NCBI RefSeq assembly: GCF_014268595.2
Contig: NZ_CP077091.1
Span: 2,936,501 to 3,000,500, forward strand
Length of the DNA stretch: 64,000 bases
Origin: Pseudomonas hamedanensis
Lineage (GTDB): Bacteria; Pseudomonadota; Gammaproteobacteria; Pseudomonadales; Pseudomonadaceae
Reading direction: 5' to 3'
Shown: piece by piece, positions 1 through 8,948 of the stretch
How positions within the stretch are numbered: position 1 is the first letter of the stretch
Layout: each line of letters starts with the position of its first letter
Program-made: the position numbers and the translations under genes
The notes under the pieces: generated by a model
Databases searched by the model: none
Told to the model about the DNA's origin: nothing
Seen by the model: the letters and a program-made list of their open reading frames with translations, nothing else

Positions 1-1
1 G

Positions 2-271
2 AAACAGGCGCTGCACAGCGACGTCGTCAACTACGCCGAAGACGGCCACGGCCCGATTCTGCCAATGCTCAGCTACCTGAAAAGCGATGACTTCAAGAAC
101 AGCCCGCCGCAAGTGCTGATCTGGGAGTTTCCTGAACGATATCTGCCTGTGAACAACGAAATCGGCGACGCCGACCCGCAGTGGGTCGCAGAGCTTAAAC
201 AAGCCGGCGCCCGCCAACAAAACGTAGCCATCAACACTAAATCCGAGACGCCCGATCGGGCGCAAAACTGA
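2..271 (+). CDS. algJ: Alginate O-acetyltransferase AlgJ, C-terminal fragment
   Basis: The reading frame is open from the left edge and stops at 271, giving the last 89 residues of a protein whose start lies outside the window. AlgJ is a periplasmic, membrane-anchored SGNH-type acetyltransferase that works with AlgI, AlgF and AlgX to O-acetylate alginate. The visible part carries the conserved block IWEFPERYLPVNN near the C-terminus. No catalytic residue can be seen in this fragment. The gene ends 14 bp before algF, which is followed by algA, the usual alginate operon order. The name rests mainly on that context; AlgX, which shares the fold, is less likely because algJ normally sits directly before algF. 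Confidence 0.85.
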   Translation, partial: KQALHSDVVNYAEDGHGPILPMLSYLKSDDFKNSPPQVLIWEFPERYLPVNNEIGDADPQWVAELKQAGARQQNVAINTKSETPDRAQN

Positions 272-285
272 AAGAGAGGTACACC

Positions 286-942
286 ATGACTTTCACTACA
301 ACTCCTCGTCGTCTCGCTAAAAGCTTCGCACTGGTTGCTGGCCTCAGCGTGCTTTCCGTCCCGGCCTTCGCCGGCGGCGACGCCGCGCTGTACGGCCCGA
401 CCGCACCGAAAGGCTCGACCTTCGTGCGCATCTACAACGCCAGCAACGCTGAAGTCAGCGCCACCGTCGGCAGCACCAGCCTGAACGATGTTGCGCCATT
501 GGCCAGCAGCGACTTCAGCTTTATGCCGGGCGGCGATTACAGCGCCAAGGTCGGCAGCCAGACCCTGCCTGTGAAACTCGCCGGTGACCACTACTACACC
601 CTGGTCAACAACGCTTCCGGTGCGCCACAACTGATCGAAGAACCGCCCTTCAAGAACAAGCAGAAATCCCTGGTGCGCGTGCAGAACCTCAGCGACAAGC
701 CACTGACCCTGAAAACCGCCGACGGCAAGACCGAAGTGGTGCCGAACGTCGCCGCCAAGGGCCGTGGCGAACGTGAAATCAACCCGGTGAAAGTCAGCCT
801 GGCGCTGTACGAAGGCGACAAGAAAGTCGGCGACGTGAAACCGGTCGCCCTGGAGCGCGGTGAAGCAGCGGTGCTGTACGTCACCGGCACCGGCAGCAAC
901 CTGTCGCCAGTCTGGGTGAAACGCCCGGTGTCGACGCGCTAA
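286..942 (+). CDS. algF: Alginate O-acetyltransferase accessory protein AlgF
   Basis: A 218-residue periplasmic protein of normal family length. Residues 1 to about 29 form a Sec signal peptide (basic TPRRLAKS, hydrophobic LVAGLSVLSV, cleavage after PAFA). The mature part is rich in beta-type segments and has no catalytic motif. AlgF acts with AlgI and AlgJ in moving acetyl groups to alginate at the periplasmic side. The start ATG follows a GAGAGGT ribosome-binding site at good spacing, 14 bp after algJ, so the two genes are co-transcribed. A REPIN separates it from algA. The call is firm from both sequence and context. Confidence 0.95.
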   Translation: MTFTTTPRRLAKSFALVAGLSVLSVPAFAGGDAALYGPTAPKGSTFVRIYNASNAEVSATVGSTSLNDVAPLASSDFSFMPGGDYSAKVGSQTLPVKLAGDHYYTLVNNASGAPQLIEEPPFKNKQKSLVRVQNLSDKPLTLKTADGKTEVVPNVAAKGRGEREINPVKVSLALYEGDKKVGDVKPVALERGEAAVLYVTGTGSNLSPVWVKRPVSTR

Positions 943-971
943 CCCTTTTCCCGAACTGACGCAGTAACCCT

Positions 972-1061
972 TGTGGGAGCGAGCTTGCTCGCGAAAGCGG
1001 TCCGACATTCAACATTCATGTCGACTGATACATCGCCTTCGGGGGCAAGCCCCCTCCCACA
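972..1061. repeat. REPIN between algF and algA
   Basis: Two inverted REP units: the left reads TGTGGGAGCGAGCTTGCTCG and the right ends GCCCCCTCCCACA. They are about 90 bp end to end and can fold into a long hairpin in the algF-algA message. Such elements often modulate mRNA stability inside operons. The right arm has diverged (GGGGGCAAGCCCCC). Confidence 0.9.
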
Positions 1062-1097
1062 GGGCTCTAACCAAATTGATTTTATGGAGTAAACATT

Positions 1098-2549
1098 ATG
1101 ATTCCGGTGATCTTGTCAGGTGGTAGCGGTTCGCGTCTGTGGCCTCTTTCGCGCAAGCAGTTCCCCAAGCAATTTCTCGCCCTGACCGGCGAACACACGC
1201 TGTTCCAGCAAACCCTCGAACGCCTGGTGTTTGAAGGCATGGACACCCCGATCGTGGTCTGCAACAAGGATCACCGTTTTATCGTCAACGAGCAGTTGGC
1301 CAACCGCAATCTGGAATGCCAGCGCATCCTGATGGAGCCGTTCGGGCGCAACACCGCGCCGGCCGTGGCGCTGACCGCGATGATGCTGGTCAATGAAGGT
1401 CGCGACGAGTTGATGCTGGTGCTGCCGGCCGACCACGTACTGGAAGACCAGAAAGCCCTGCAACGCGCCCTCGCCCTGGCCACCGTCGCTGCCGAGAACG
1501 GCGAAATGGTGCTGTTCGGCGTGCCGGCAACCAAACCGGAAACCGGCTATGGCTACATCAAGTCCACTGCCGATTCGCTGCTGCCTGAAGGCGTCAGCCG
1601 GGTCGCGCACTTCGTGGAGAAGCCGGACGTCAAACGTGCCACCGAATACGTCGAATCCGGTGGCTACTACTGGAACAGCGGCATGTTCCTGTTCCGCGCC
1701 AGCCGCTTCCTCGAAGAGCTGAAAAAGCACGATCCGGACATCTACGACACCTGCCTGCTGACCCTTGAGCGCAGCCAGCAGGACGCCGACACCATCACCT
1801 TCGACGAAGCCACCTTCGCCTGCTGCCCGGACAATTCTATCGACTACTCGGTGATGGAAAAAACCCAGCGCGCCTGCGTCGTGCCGCTGACTGCCGGCTG
1901 GAGCGATGTCGGTTGCTGGTCGTCGCTGTGGGAAGTCAACGAGAAAGACGCCAACGGCAACGTCAGCAAAGGCGATGTGGTGATCCAGGACAGCAAGAAC
2001 TGCATGATCCACGGCAACGGCAAACTGGTGTCGGTGATCGGTCTGGAAAACATCGTCGTGGTCGAAACCAAGGACGCGATGATGATTGCCCACAAGGACA
2101 AGGTCCAGGGCGTCAAGCAGATGGTCAACACCCTCAACGCCCAGGGCCGCAGCGAAACCCAGAACCACTGCGAAGTCTATCGTCCGTGGGGTTCCTACGA
2201 CTCGGTGGACATGGGCGGGCGTTTCCAGGTCAAGCACATCTCGGTCAAACCGGGCGCGTGCCTGTCGCTGCAGATGCACCATCACCGCGCCGAACACTGG
2301 ATCGTGGTCAGCGGCACCGCCGAAGTGACCTGCGACGACAACGTGTTTCTGCTCTGTGAAAACCAGTCGACCTACATCCCGATCGCCTCGGTGCATCGCC
2401 TGCGCAACCCGGGCAAGATCCCGCTGGAAATCATCGAAGTGCAATCGGGCAGCTACCTGGGCGAAGACGATATCGAACGCTTCGAAGACATCTACGGCCG
2501 CTCCACCCCGATCGAACGCGGCGTGTCGGTGAAAACCATCGCGCAGTAA
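1098..2549 (+). CDS. algA: Mannose-1-phosphate guanylyltransferase / mannose-6-phosphate isomerase AlgA
   Basis: A 483-residue bifunctional cytoplasmic enzyme at the head of GDP-mannose supply for alginate. The N-terminal nucleotidyltransferase domain has the signature GGSGSRLWPLSRKQFPKQFL at residues 7 to 26 and a later FVEKP motif. The C-terminal type II isomerase cupin carries the metal-binding block QMHHHRAEHWIVVSGTA from about residue 392. It is the last gene of the alginate operon, is preceded by TGGAGTAAAC at good spacing, and is closed by a strong terminator. Length matches the family. A paralogue such as WbpW or PslB is possible in isolation, but position after algF settles algA. Confidence 0.97.
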   Translation: MIPVILSGGSGSRLWPLSRKQFPKQFLALTGEHTLFQQTLERLVFEGMDTPIVVCNKDHRFIVNEQLANRNLECQRILMEPFGRNTAPAVALTAMMLVNEGRDELMLVLPADHVLEDQKALQRALALATVAAENGEMVLFGVPATKPETGYGYIKSTADSLLPEGVSRVAHFVEKPDVKRATEYVESGGYYWNSGMFLFRASRFLEELKKHDPDIYDTCLLTLERSQQDADTITFDEATFACCPDNSIDYSVMEKTQRACVVPLTAGWSDVGCWSSLWEVNEKDANGNVSKGDVVIQDSKNCMIHGNGKLVSVIGLENIVVVETKDAMMIAHKDKVQGVKQMVNTLNAQGRSETQNHCEVYRPWGSYDSVDMGGRFQVKHISVKPGACLSLQMHHHRAEHWIVVSGTAEVTCDDNVFLLCENQSTYIPIASVHRLRNPGKIPLEIIEVQSGSYLGEDDIERFEDIYGRSTPIERGVSVKTIAQ

Positions 2550-2566
2550 TCGCTCGCTGAAACAAG

Positions 2567-2626
2567 AAGCCCTCGTCCAGCCCGTTGCGTCCCCTATCCG
2601 CAGCGGGTTGGGCGGGGGCTTTTTTA
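2567..2626 (+). terminator. Rho-independent terminator of the alginate operon
   Basis: A long GC-rich stem (AAGCCCTCGTCCAGCCCG pairing with CGGGTTGGGCGGGGGCTT) is followed by six T residues. It ends 2 bp before the stop codon of the convergent TcC gene. Confidence 0.85.
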
Positions 2627-2627
2627 C

Positions 2628-5333
2628 TTAGCGCATCGGCCAATACACCTGTGTTTGCGTAGTAAATCTCTTGGGGTCCTCAGGGTCGAAATCCGGGGCT
2701 TTGAAAATATTCCCTTCCCCTCTCTTTTTATAAAAGTCATCTGCCCGAAAGACATCCCCCCCTTCAAAATCCGGAGTTGGAAAAGAATGCGGATCCTTGG
2801 GGTCGGCCGGAATCATTGGCACAAAGTCCGATATGAATGTATCCGAGAGGTCCATGCCCGCTTGTTGCAGAAACTGTAACGTGTGCATTTTCTGCTCCAT
2901 GTGGGGCTTATAATGACCGCTCTTATTTTCGATGAATGCTATGCGTCCCTCATAAAGTGTCATCAGACCTGCATCCAGAACTCTGCCGCCACCAAAAGCA
3001 CTGCTGTGGTGGACTTTATTATCCTGCCTTTTGAAAATCACAAGCTGTTTGTCATGCGGTGCTTCTTCGCTCCAGCCCAGTACATAATTCATTTGCGAAT
3101 ATTTCCAATTATCCGCGTTGGTCTTTTTGGGTGTTTCTCCCGTCAGAACTTTTCCTCGATGGATGAACTCGGCCGAAGAAGTTAAAAGGCTTGTTTCGCC
3201 TGAAGGCGAGGTTGCATATATACGCTTATCCTTTATCGAAACGGTGTGGGCCGCGCGTTCTTCTCGCGACATATAATGCACCCCTTGATACTGGCGAGAG
3301 GCTGGCCGTGTGCGTGACGGGTCTGAGATATTCTCAGCGACAAACTCAGCCCGACGCTTTATGCCCAACATGGGATGGACCAAGGCAGCGGGTCGCGTTT
3401 CGGGAAGCAGTACGTCACGGACGTGTCGCCATCTTTCACCGACCAGTCCTTCAGCATCCACTTTGCTGGCTGGGTTATTCGTAACCATTGCGAAAAAATT
3501 CAATCCATCCACCGCTCCGGCAGGATCCGGATTCAGCCATCGCTGCCATTCAGGCAGGTAATAGCGAAACCCATAGTAATAAAGCCCCGTTGCATCCCGC
3601 TCCTTGCCCGAATAGCGCACCGTTTTATAACTGACTTGCACGGCATCGCCGTCCACCCACGCGGTGCCGCCAAATGGGTAATAGGCTTCCCGCGAGATGA
3701 TGCTGGCGTCCTGATCGAGCTCCAGCGTGATTGAACCTAGATGATCCGTCAGGCTGAAACGTTGTTGATTGTTGGCAAGCTGCTCCGGCCTTTTCGTCAC
3801 CCAGTGCAACACTCGTACACTCCCGCGCCCGGTCTGCACGTCAATCACCTGCAGGTTTTCACCCGTGCCGCTATGGGTGCGTATTTCCAGACCTGGCAAA
3901 TAAAGGGTTTCGATGAAATTGGTTTGCGATTTGCTCAGCAATGAACGGAGCTTGCGCACGCGTTTGCCTGCGGCGTCGTAGCTATAGCATTCGTTATCGT
4001 CAGCTCGCTCCGCTCTGTCATTGCGCACGACTGTGCGCACTTCGCTGAGTTGGTTTCGCAGGTTCCAATACAGTGCTTGTCCCGGTTGCAGACTGAGCAG
4101 ATTGCCATTGCCGTCGAAACCGTTCCGAAAGTCTTCTTCGCTCGGTTCCACGCCTTCGCGTACGGGCAAACAGCGGTTGCTGCGGACATCGGCGACCAGC
4201 CGGTGGCCGGGGCTTTGCGCTCCGACGTGGGTCAGTTCAAGGAGATTGTTACCTTCGTCATAGCGGTAGGTCTGGCAGTAGTTAGCCAGACTGTCCGAGC
4301 GCTCGGACAGAGGGCCGTGAGTGGACGTCAGCGCCTCAAACCCGGTCGCCTTAATCAGTTGCGACAGCGTGTCGTAGACAAAACGGCGAGTCGGCTCGAT
4401 ACGCTGATTGGCGAAATAACGGATCGGCAGCGCCGCTTCTTCGATGCTCAGCACATTGCCGAGCGCATCGTACTCGAAACGCTGGTCCTGCAACGGTGCC
4501 TGCTGGCCGAGCCGGGACAGCAACCGTCGCAGCCGGCCGTTTTCAGCGTCGTATTCAAGAAGGGTCACTACGCCGTTACCCGCCACCTGTGTCTCAACCT
4601 GACCGGCAGCGTTGCGGGCAATGGCGCCGACCATCGGCAGCCACTGCGTGGTCCCACCCAAACGTAAATCCACGGCGGCCAATTCGCCGTCCAGCGAATG
4701 ACTGAATCGCTGCTCGTTAGCCTGCGCATCGGTTTGCGACTGCACATTGCCCAGCGGGCTCATGCGCATGCGGGTGACGAAACCGGCAGTCGCCCCTGCG
4801 GTGAAACGGCGTTCCTGCTCCAACACCGCGCCGGTCAGTCCGTAATCGTTGAACAGTAGCGTGCCCGCCGAATCATCGTGGCGGATCAAGCGTCCACATT
4901 GGTTGCGTTCACCCAACGCTGCATCGCCATAGGCAAGCTGCTCAGTGATTGCTCCATTTTCGGTAATCGCAAGCGGTCTCGTCTGGTCGTCATACTCAAG
5001 CTTGCGCCAGGTGCCGCGGCCATCCCACTCCTCCAGCAACTGGCCACTCTCGCCCCATAAGCCGACACGCCATCCGGCATCGACCGAGAGTCTGCCCGTA
5101 ACCTTCGCAGACAACGAGTTCACCGTGACCACATTCGGCTGCACTGCCTGCGCGAACCGTGGGTCCCACTGCGCAGTCATTCGACCGAGCGAATCATGGG
5201 CCACGCGATTGATCCGCGCCTGCGCGGGACGGCTGTCCTGACGCCAATAATCCACGGCACGAATCGTCAAGCGGCGTGGGTCGAAGGCTGTTACCTGTGG
5301 CGTAAGGCAATGAATGAGCATGGCTTGCGGCAT
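2628..5333 (-). CDS. TcC/TccC-like Rhs toxin, distal copy with toxin-like C-terminal tip
   Basis: About 901 residues. The first 630 or so form the Rhs/YD cocoon typical of the TcC subunit of insecticidal toxin complexes: N-terminal DPRRLTIRAVDYWR, many YD repeats, then SYKTVRYSGKERDATGLYYYG and the autoprotease block LNPDPAGAVDGLNFF before the junction at VDAEGL (about 3440). The last 270 residues are a separate tip with lower GC and the motifs VHHSSAFGGG and NKSGHYKP, a pattern I recall from toxin tips but cannot tie to an activity. I chose the start at 5333 because GAGGAG lies 9 nt upstream; an in-frame start at 5408 lacks a site. It follows a second TcC gene on the same strand. No immunity gene lies downstream. 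Confidence 0.85.
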   Translation of the reverse strand: MPQAMLIHCLTPQVTAFDPRRLTIRAVDYWRQDSRPAQARINRVAHDSLGRMTAQWDPRFAQAVQPNVVTVNSLSAKVTGRLSVDAGWRVGLWGESGQLLEEWDGRGTWRKLEYDDQTRPLAITENGAITEQLAYGDAALGERNQCGRLIRHDDSAGTLLFNDYGLTGAVLEQERRFTAGATAGFVTRMRMSPLGNVQSQTDAQANEQRFSHSLDGELAAVDLRLGGTTQWLPMVGAIARNAAGQVETQVAGNGVVTLLEYDAENGRLRRLLSRLGQQAPLQDQRFEYDALGNVLSIEEAALPIRYFANQRIEPTRRFVYDTLSQLIKATGFEALTSTHGPLSERSDSLANYCQTYRYDEGNNLLELTHVGAQSPGHRLVADVRSNRCLPVREGVEPSEEDFRNGFDGNGNLLSLQPGQALYWNLRNQLSEVRTVVRNDRAERADDNECYSYDAAGKRVRKLRSLLSKSQTNFIETLYLPGLEIRTHSGTGENLQVIDVQTGRGSVRVLHWVTKRPEQLANNQQRFSLTDHLGSITLELDQDASIISREAYYPFGGTAWVDGDAVQVSYKTVRYSGKERDATGLYYYGFRYYLPEWQRWLNPDPAGAVDGLNFFAMVTNNPASKVDAEGLVGERWRHVRDVLLPETRPAALVHPMLGIKRRAEFVAENISDPSRTRPASRQYQGVHYMSREERAAHTVSIKDKRIYATSPSGETSLLTSSAEFIHRGKVLTGETPKKTNADNWKYSQMNYVLGWSEEAPHDKQLVIFKRQDNKVHHSSAFGGGRVLDAGLMTLYEGRIAFIENKSGHYKPHMEQKMHTLQFLQQAGMDLSDTFISDFVPMIPADPKDPHSFPTPDFEGGDVFRADDFYKKRGEGNIFKAPDFDPEDPKRFTTQTQVYWPMR

Positions 5334-5447
5334 TGTTGAGAGCTCCTCGGGCAACCCGCCCCTTGCAGATCCGGTCACGCACGCCGGGTCATGTCCGTTG
5401 ATAGTCAATAATCTTTTCCTGCCCGCTGTCGGCTGAGTGGGGCTTTT

Positions 5448-8279
5448 TCAGCTGTGGGTGTTCTGCCGTCGTGGTTTTGGCCGGGCATAGCCGCCCATTG
5501 ATTGCTGCCTCCCCGCGTAGGGTTTTGGCGCCACCAGGCCAATGAAGTCCTGCGTACGCTCCAGCGCTTGAACGGTGCTCAATGTTTGAATGGACAGGTC
5601 GGATACCGCTTCGAAGAGCTCAGCGTCCGGATTGCCGGCAGTTGCCAGCTCGGTCACGATGGCCTGCGTTCGGAAGGTTGCCATATCAATGTCTGCCGGA
5701 ATGTGTTCCCACGTTTGACTCAACGCCTCTGCATTCAGCCCTCGGGCTGCAAGGGCAAACTCCCGCCCCGTCTTCATCAGCCCCGGTGCCTGCGATCCAA
5801 GCGTGTCGCCGACGACCGACATCAGCTTGTCCTCAGCCTTGGTGCGAGCGATTTTTACCAGCCTTGATCGTCCCTCTGGCGTACGAGGATCATGTGCGAC
5901 CAGTTGCAGTTTCACTTGGGCAAGACTTTGCTGTTTTTTGGGTTCGACGCTTTCGACGAAAGCCTTGGGGTTCATCTCCCGCCCGGTGAAGTTGATCGAG
6001 CGGTTCAACTGATAGGTATTCACGACTTTACCAATGGCAGCGTCCGCCAACTTGCCGCCGGCTTGCGTACCCAGCTTCGTCCCCAGCGCACTTCCCATCG
6101 GCCCGAGCGCGCCACCCAATCCGCCGCCTATAGCCCCGCCTAACGTTTGAGCGCCCGCGCTCACCGCGTGGCTGGCCAACTGCGTAACGACTCGCCTGCC
6201 AAGCGCCCGAAAGCGATGTCGCGCCTGGGTATGGTTGAGCAACGCGTTTCTGACGTCAGCGGCTGCCGAAGTCATTGATTCGAGCAAAGCGCTTTGCTTC
6301 TGCGCACTGTCTGCCAGCGCTGAGGTATCGGCCTTGCCGCCGCCATCACTGTCCACGTAGCGGATGGGCGAGTTGCCGACCATTTGGTAAAGGTTCGGCC
6401 CATCGACAAACCCTTTGGGATCGGGATTCAACCAGCGCTGGCGCCACGGCATGTAATAGCGATACCCGTAGTAATAAAGCCCGGTGGCGTCGCGTTCCTT
6501 ACCGCAGTAACGCACGGTTTTGTAGCTGACATCAGGCTCGTCGGCCCATGCAGTCGCACCAAAGGGATAGAAGTGCTCGCGGCTGATCAGCTGTGCATCA
6601 GCGTCCAGTTCAAGGCTGAGCGAACCCAGATGATCGCTGAAACTGTATCGGTAAAGATCATTGGCGCCCGCCGGTGGCGGACTTGCCCAATGCAGGACGC
6701 GGACGCTGTTGAGTCCGGTCTGAACGGTGATCACTTGCAAGCTCTCACCCGTGCCAGTGTCTGTGCGCAACTCCAGCGACGGCAGATAACGCACCTGCGC
6801 CAGAAGACTGCGCGCACCCGTCTGTGTCGTGTACGTTTTGCATACCCGCTGACCGGCGCCGTCATAGCGATAGCTTTCGCAATCGTCCGCGCCTGATTGA
6901 CGTTGCACGGTCACCACTGAATGGAGTTGATTGCGCAGATTCCACTGCAACTGGCGTCCCTGCTCCAGCACCAGCAAATTGCCAAGTGCGTCGAACGCTG
7001 CGCCGATCTCTGCCTCATCGGGCGGCTCGCCGTTGCGCCATGGCAGGCAACGATTGCTGTAGCGCGCGGCCTGCATATCATGACCGGGACTTTGCGCGCC
7101 GACATGGGTCAGCGTGAGCAGGTTGCCGCCGGCATCATAACGATAGTTCTGCGTGTAATTGGCCACGGCTGTCGGCCCGCCACCACCCGCGCCGGCCTCC
7201 CAACCCGTGGCTTGGCGCAACTGGTAAAGCGTGTCGTAGCGGAAACGACTGATCGGCTCGATGCGCTGGTTGGCGAAGTGGCGAACCGGCAATGCCAGGT
7301 CTTCAATGCTTGTTACATTGCCCATCCGGTCATAGGCATACAGCAGGTGTTGCAACACCGTGCCCAGTCGGTCCTGAGCATGACGCGTGAGCAACCGGCC
7401 GTCTTCGGGACGGTAACTCAGCGCGGTCAGTACACCGTTGCCCGCCCGTTCCTGGGTGACCTGCCCTTCGGCGTTGTAGCGAATATCGCTGACCAGCGTA
7501 TGCCCCTCGGTCTGAGGTTCGAGCAGCAGATCAACCGCACGCAGCCCCCCATCCAGGGTCAGCGCGAAGCTCTGCCGATGACCACAGGCATCCACCTGTT
7601 CGAGCAGCGATCCCTGCGGCGCAAAGCGCCACTGTGTGGTTGCCCCTGCTCCGGGTTCAAGCAGCTTCTGCCGATCAGCCACGGCTTCAGGCCAATCCGG
7701 GGCAACCAACTCGGCGCTGAAGTGACGGGTGTTTTCGCTGCACGGCCCGGTGATTGCAAACTGCGCGAAGAGGACGCTGCCCGCCGGATCGTCATGGCGA
7801 ATCAACTCACCGAGCTGATTGCACAGCGGGTCGCCCGCGCCAGGTCGGCCATAGGTAAAACGCTCGGCACAGCGGCGCGGCACGCCAATGCCTGCCTCGA
7901 ACACAGCGACCGGTCGCAGCAAGTCATCGTACCCAATTTCGCGAAGCGTGCCCCGGCCATCCCAGCCAAACAGCATCTCGCCAGCCAAGCCATGCAACTG
8001 GACGTGCATTCCCGCATCGGTACTGTCGGAGCGCAGAAGCCTATCGTTCAAGCCATGGACGGCGCGGAGGCTGGCAGGTGCCTGCGGATCAGTCGCTTGC
8101 AGCGCCCACAGGCGCGCATCCCATTGTTTGACCGCACGCCCGCCAGCGTCGCGCAAGGTTCGCTCGATCCGGGTTGCATTGGTTTGAGTGTCCTCAGCCC
8201 GCCAGTAATTTACTGTCGCGATGTCCAGCCCGCGCGGATCGCTCACCGCAAGCGTTGGCGTGTTGCTGTGGATGCCCAT
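5448..8279 (-). CDS. TcC/TccC-like Rhs toxin, proximal copy
   Basis: A 943-residue protein. Its N-terminus (TPTLAVSDPRGLDIATVNYW) matches the TccC pattern, and the core shares long blocks with the downstream copy, including VKTVRYCGKERDATGLYYYG-like and LNPDPKGFVDGPNLYQMVG autoprotease motifs. The variable tip, about 300 residues after YVDSDGGG (near 6345), is unrelated to the other tip: an Ala/Gln-rich start, a glycine-zipper stretch GGAIGGGLGGALGPMG, and a mainly helical end. TcC proteins normally close on a TcB partner and release the tip inside the cocoon; no TcA or TcB gene is in the window. AGGGA precedes the ATG at somewhat long spacing. Tip activity is unknown. Confidence 0.85.
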   Translation of the reverse strand: MGIHSNTPTLAVSDPRGLDIATVNYWRAEDTQTNATRIERTLRDAGGRAVKQWDARLWALQATDPQAPASLRAVHGLNDRLLRSDSTDAGMHVQLHGLAGEMLFGWDGRGTLREIGYDDLLRPVAVFEAGIGVPRRCAERFTYGRPGAGDPLCNQLGELIRHDDPAGSVLFAQFAITGPCSENTRHFSAELVAPDWPEAVADRQKLLEPGAGATTQWRFAPQGSLLEQVDACGHRQSFALTLDGGLRAVDLLLEPQTEGHTLVSDIRYNAEGQVTQERAGNGVLTALSYRPEDGRLLTRHAQDRLGTVLQHLLYAYDRMGNVTSIEDLALPVRHFANQRIEPISRFRYDTLYQLRQATGWEAGAGGGGPTAVANYTQNYRYDAGGNLLTLTHVGAQSPGHDMQAARYSNRCLPWRNGEPPDEAEIGAAFDALGNLLVLEQGRQLQWNLRNQLHSVVTVQRQSGADDCESYRYDGAGQRVCKTYTTQTGARSLLAQVRYLPSLELRTDTGTGESLQVITVQTGLNSVRVLHWASPPPAGANDLYRYSFSDHLGSLSLELDADAQLISREHFYPFGATAWADEPDVSYKTVRYCGKERDATGLYYYGYRYYMPWRQRWLNPDPKGFVDGPNLYQMVGNSPIRYVDSDGGGKADTSALADSAQKQSALLESMTSAAADVRNALLNHTQARHRFRALGRRVVTQLASHAVSAGAQTLGGAIGGGLGGALGPMGSALGTKLGTQAGGKLADAAIGKVVNTYQLNRSINFTGREMNPKAFVESVEPKKQQSLAQVKLQLVAHDPRTPEGRSRLVKIARTKAEDKLMSVVGDTLGSQAPGLMKTGREFALAARGLNAEALSQTWEHIPADIDMATFRTQAIVTELATAGNPDAELFEAVSDLSIQTLSTVQALERTQDFIGLVAPKPYAGRQQSMGGYARPKPRRQNTHS

Positions 8280-8339
8280 AGTCCGTCAACGTCCCTGAGT
8301 GCCTTTTTCCATAAGAGCAATAACGGGCCGGGACGCCCA

Positions 8340-8355
8340 CTGTCAGAAATTACAG
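8340..8355. promoter_or_regulatory. Inverted repeat CTGTCA-N4-TTACAG upstream of the TcC pair
   Basis: The 16-bp near-palindrome CTGTCAGAAATTACAG lies about 60 bp before the proximal TcC start, in the gap to the divergent 8449 gene. The same architecture occurs at 9829-9844 before the delta-60 gene. It formally fits CTGT-N8-ACAG, but the centre is not LexA-like. Confidence 0.4.
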
Positions 8356-8448
8356 TTCCGACGGGCGGTGTGCGGGTAACCGCCGCGAATATCCATTGTG
8401 CGACGCCTTCGGTAGGATGGGGCTCATTCACCGACGGAGCGTTCAAGC

Positions 8449-8913
8449 ATGTTCATCGGCATCCTGCTGGTCATCACCTGGCTGATCCTGTTGCTGCGCT
8501 ATCCGGCCAAGGCCCTGCCTGTTTCGGTGGCGGCGGCGATTGGCCTGGGCTTCGTGGCGATGTGGGTGGTGTGGCTGGACCATCGCGAAATCAAGCAACT
8601 GGCGCGCCTGGACTTGCGCATCGCCTATGCGCCCGAGCAATGCCCGGCGGATCGCCCGTTACAACTGAAACTGAGCAATGGCAATAGCGTGCCCCTGACC
8701 GAATTGCGCTGGCGCATTGCGGCCTATGCTCCCGGCGACACGGTCAACCTGGCCGACAATCAATACACCGCGCCGCGTTACCGCGGCCCGGGCGAATTGC
8801 AGGCCGGCGGCACCTGGGAAGACTGTTTGCCCCTGCCGCCGCTGCGCCCCGGTTATCGGCCGCAAACCCTGGAGTTTCGCGCCGAGCATTTGCAGGGTAG
8901 TTTCTCCGACTGA
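8449..8913 (+). CDS. Small inner-membrane protein of unknown function
   Basis: A 154-residue protein with two membrane helices at the N-terminus (IGILLVITWLILLLRY and VSVAAAIGLGFVAMWVVWL) followed by a soluble, probably periplasmic, beta-rich domain with PL-rich segments. GGAG lies 9 nt before the ATG. I know similar conserved proteins from Pseudomonas genomes but not a function for them. It is divergent from the TcC pair and is followed 35 bp later by an SDR gene on the same strand, so the two may be co-transcribed. Confidence 0.75.
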   Translation: MFIGILLVITWLILLLRYPAKALPVSVAAAIGLGFVAMWVVWLDHREIKQLARLDLRIAYAPEQCPADRPLQLKLSNGNSVPLTELRWRIAAYAPGDTVNLADNQYTAPRYRGPGELQAGGTWEDCLPLPPLRPGYRPQTLEFRAEHLQGSFSD

Positions 8914-8948
8914 TCCCCTCCCCCACTTTTTTGCACAAGGAATGCGCC

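Noticed and set aside
1116..2444. Long minus-strand open frame (442 codons) opposite algA
   Set aside because: It is the antisense shadow of a certain gene in GC-rich DNA; composition is dominated by H, Q, V, G and no ribosome site or family motif is present.
6921..8687. Plus-strand open frame of 588 codons opposite the proximal TcC gene
   Set aside because: Antisense of a recognisable Rhs/TcC frame; no motif or coherent domain pattern of its own.
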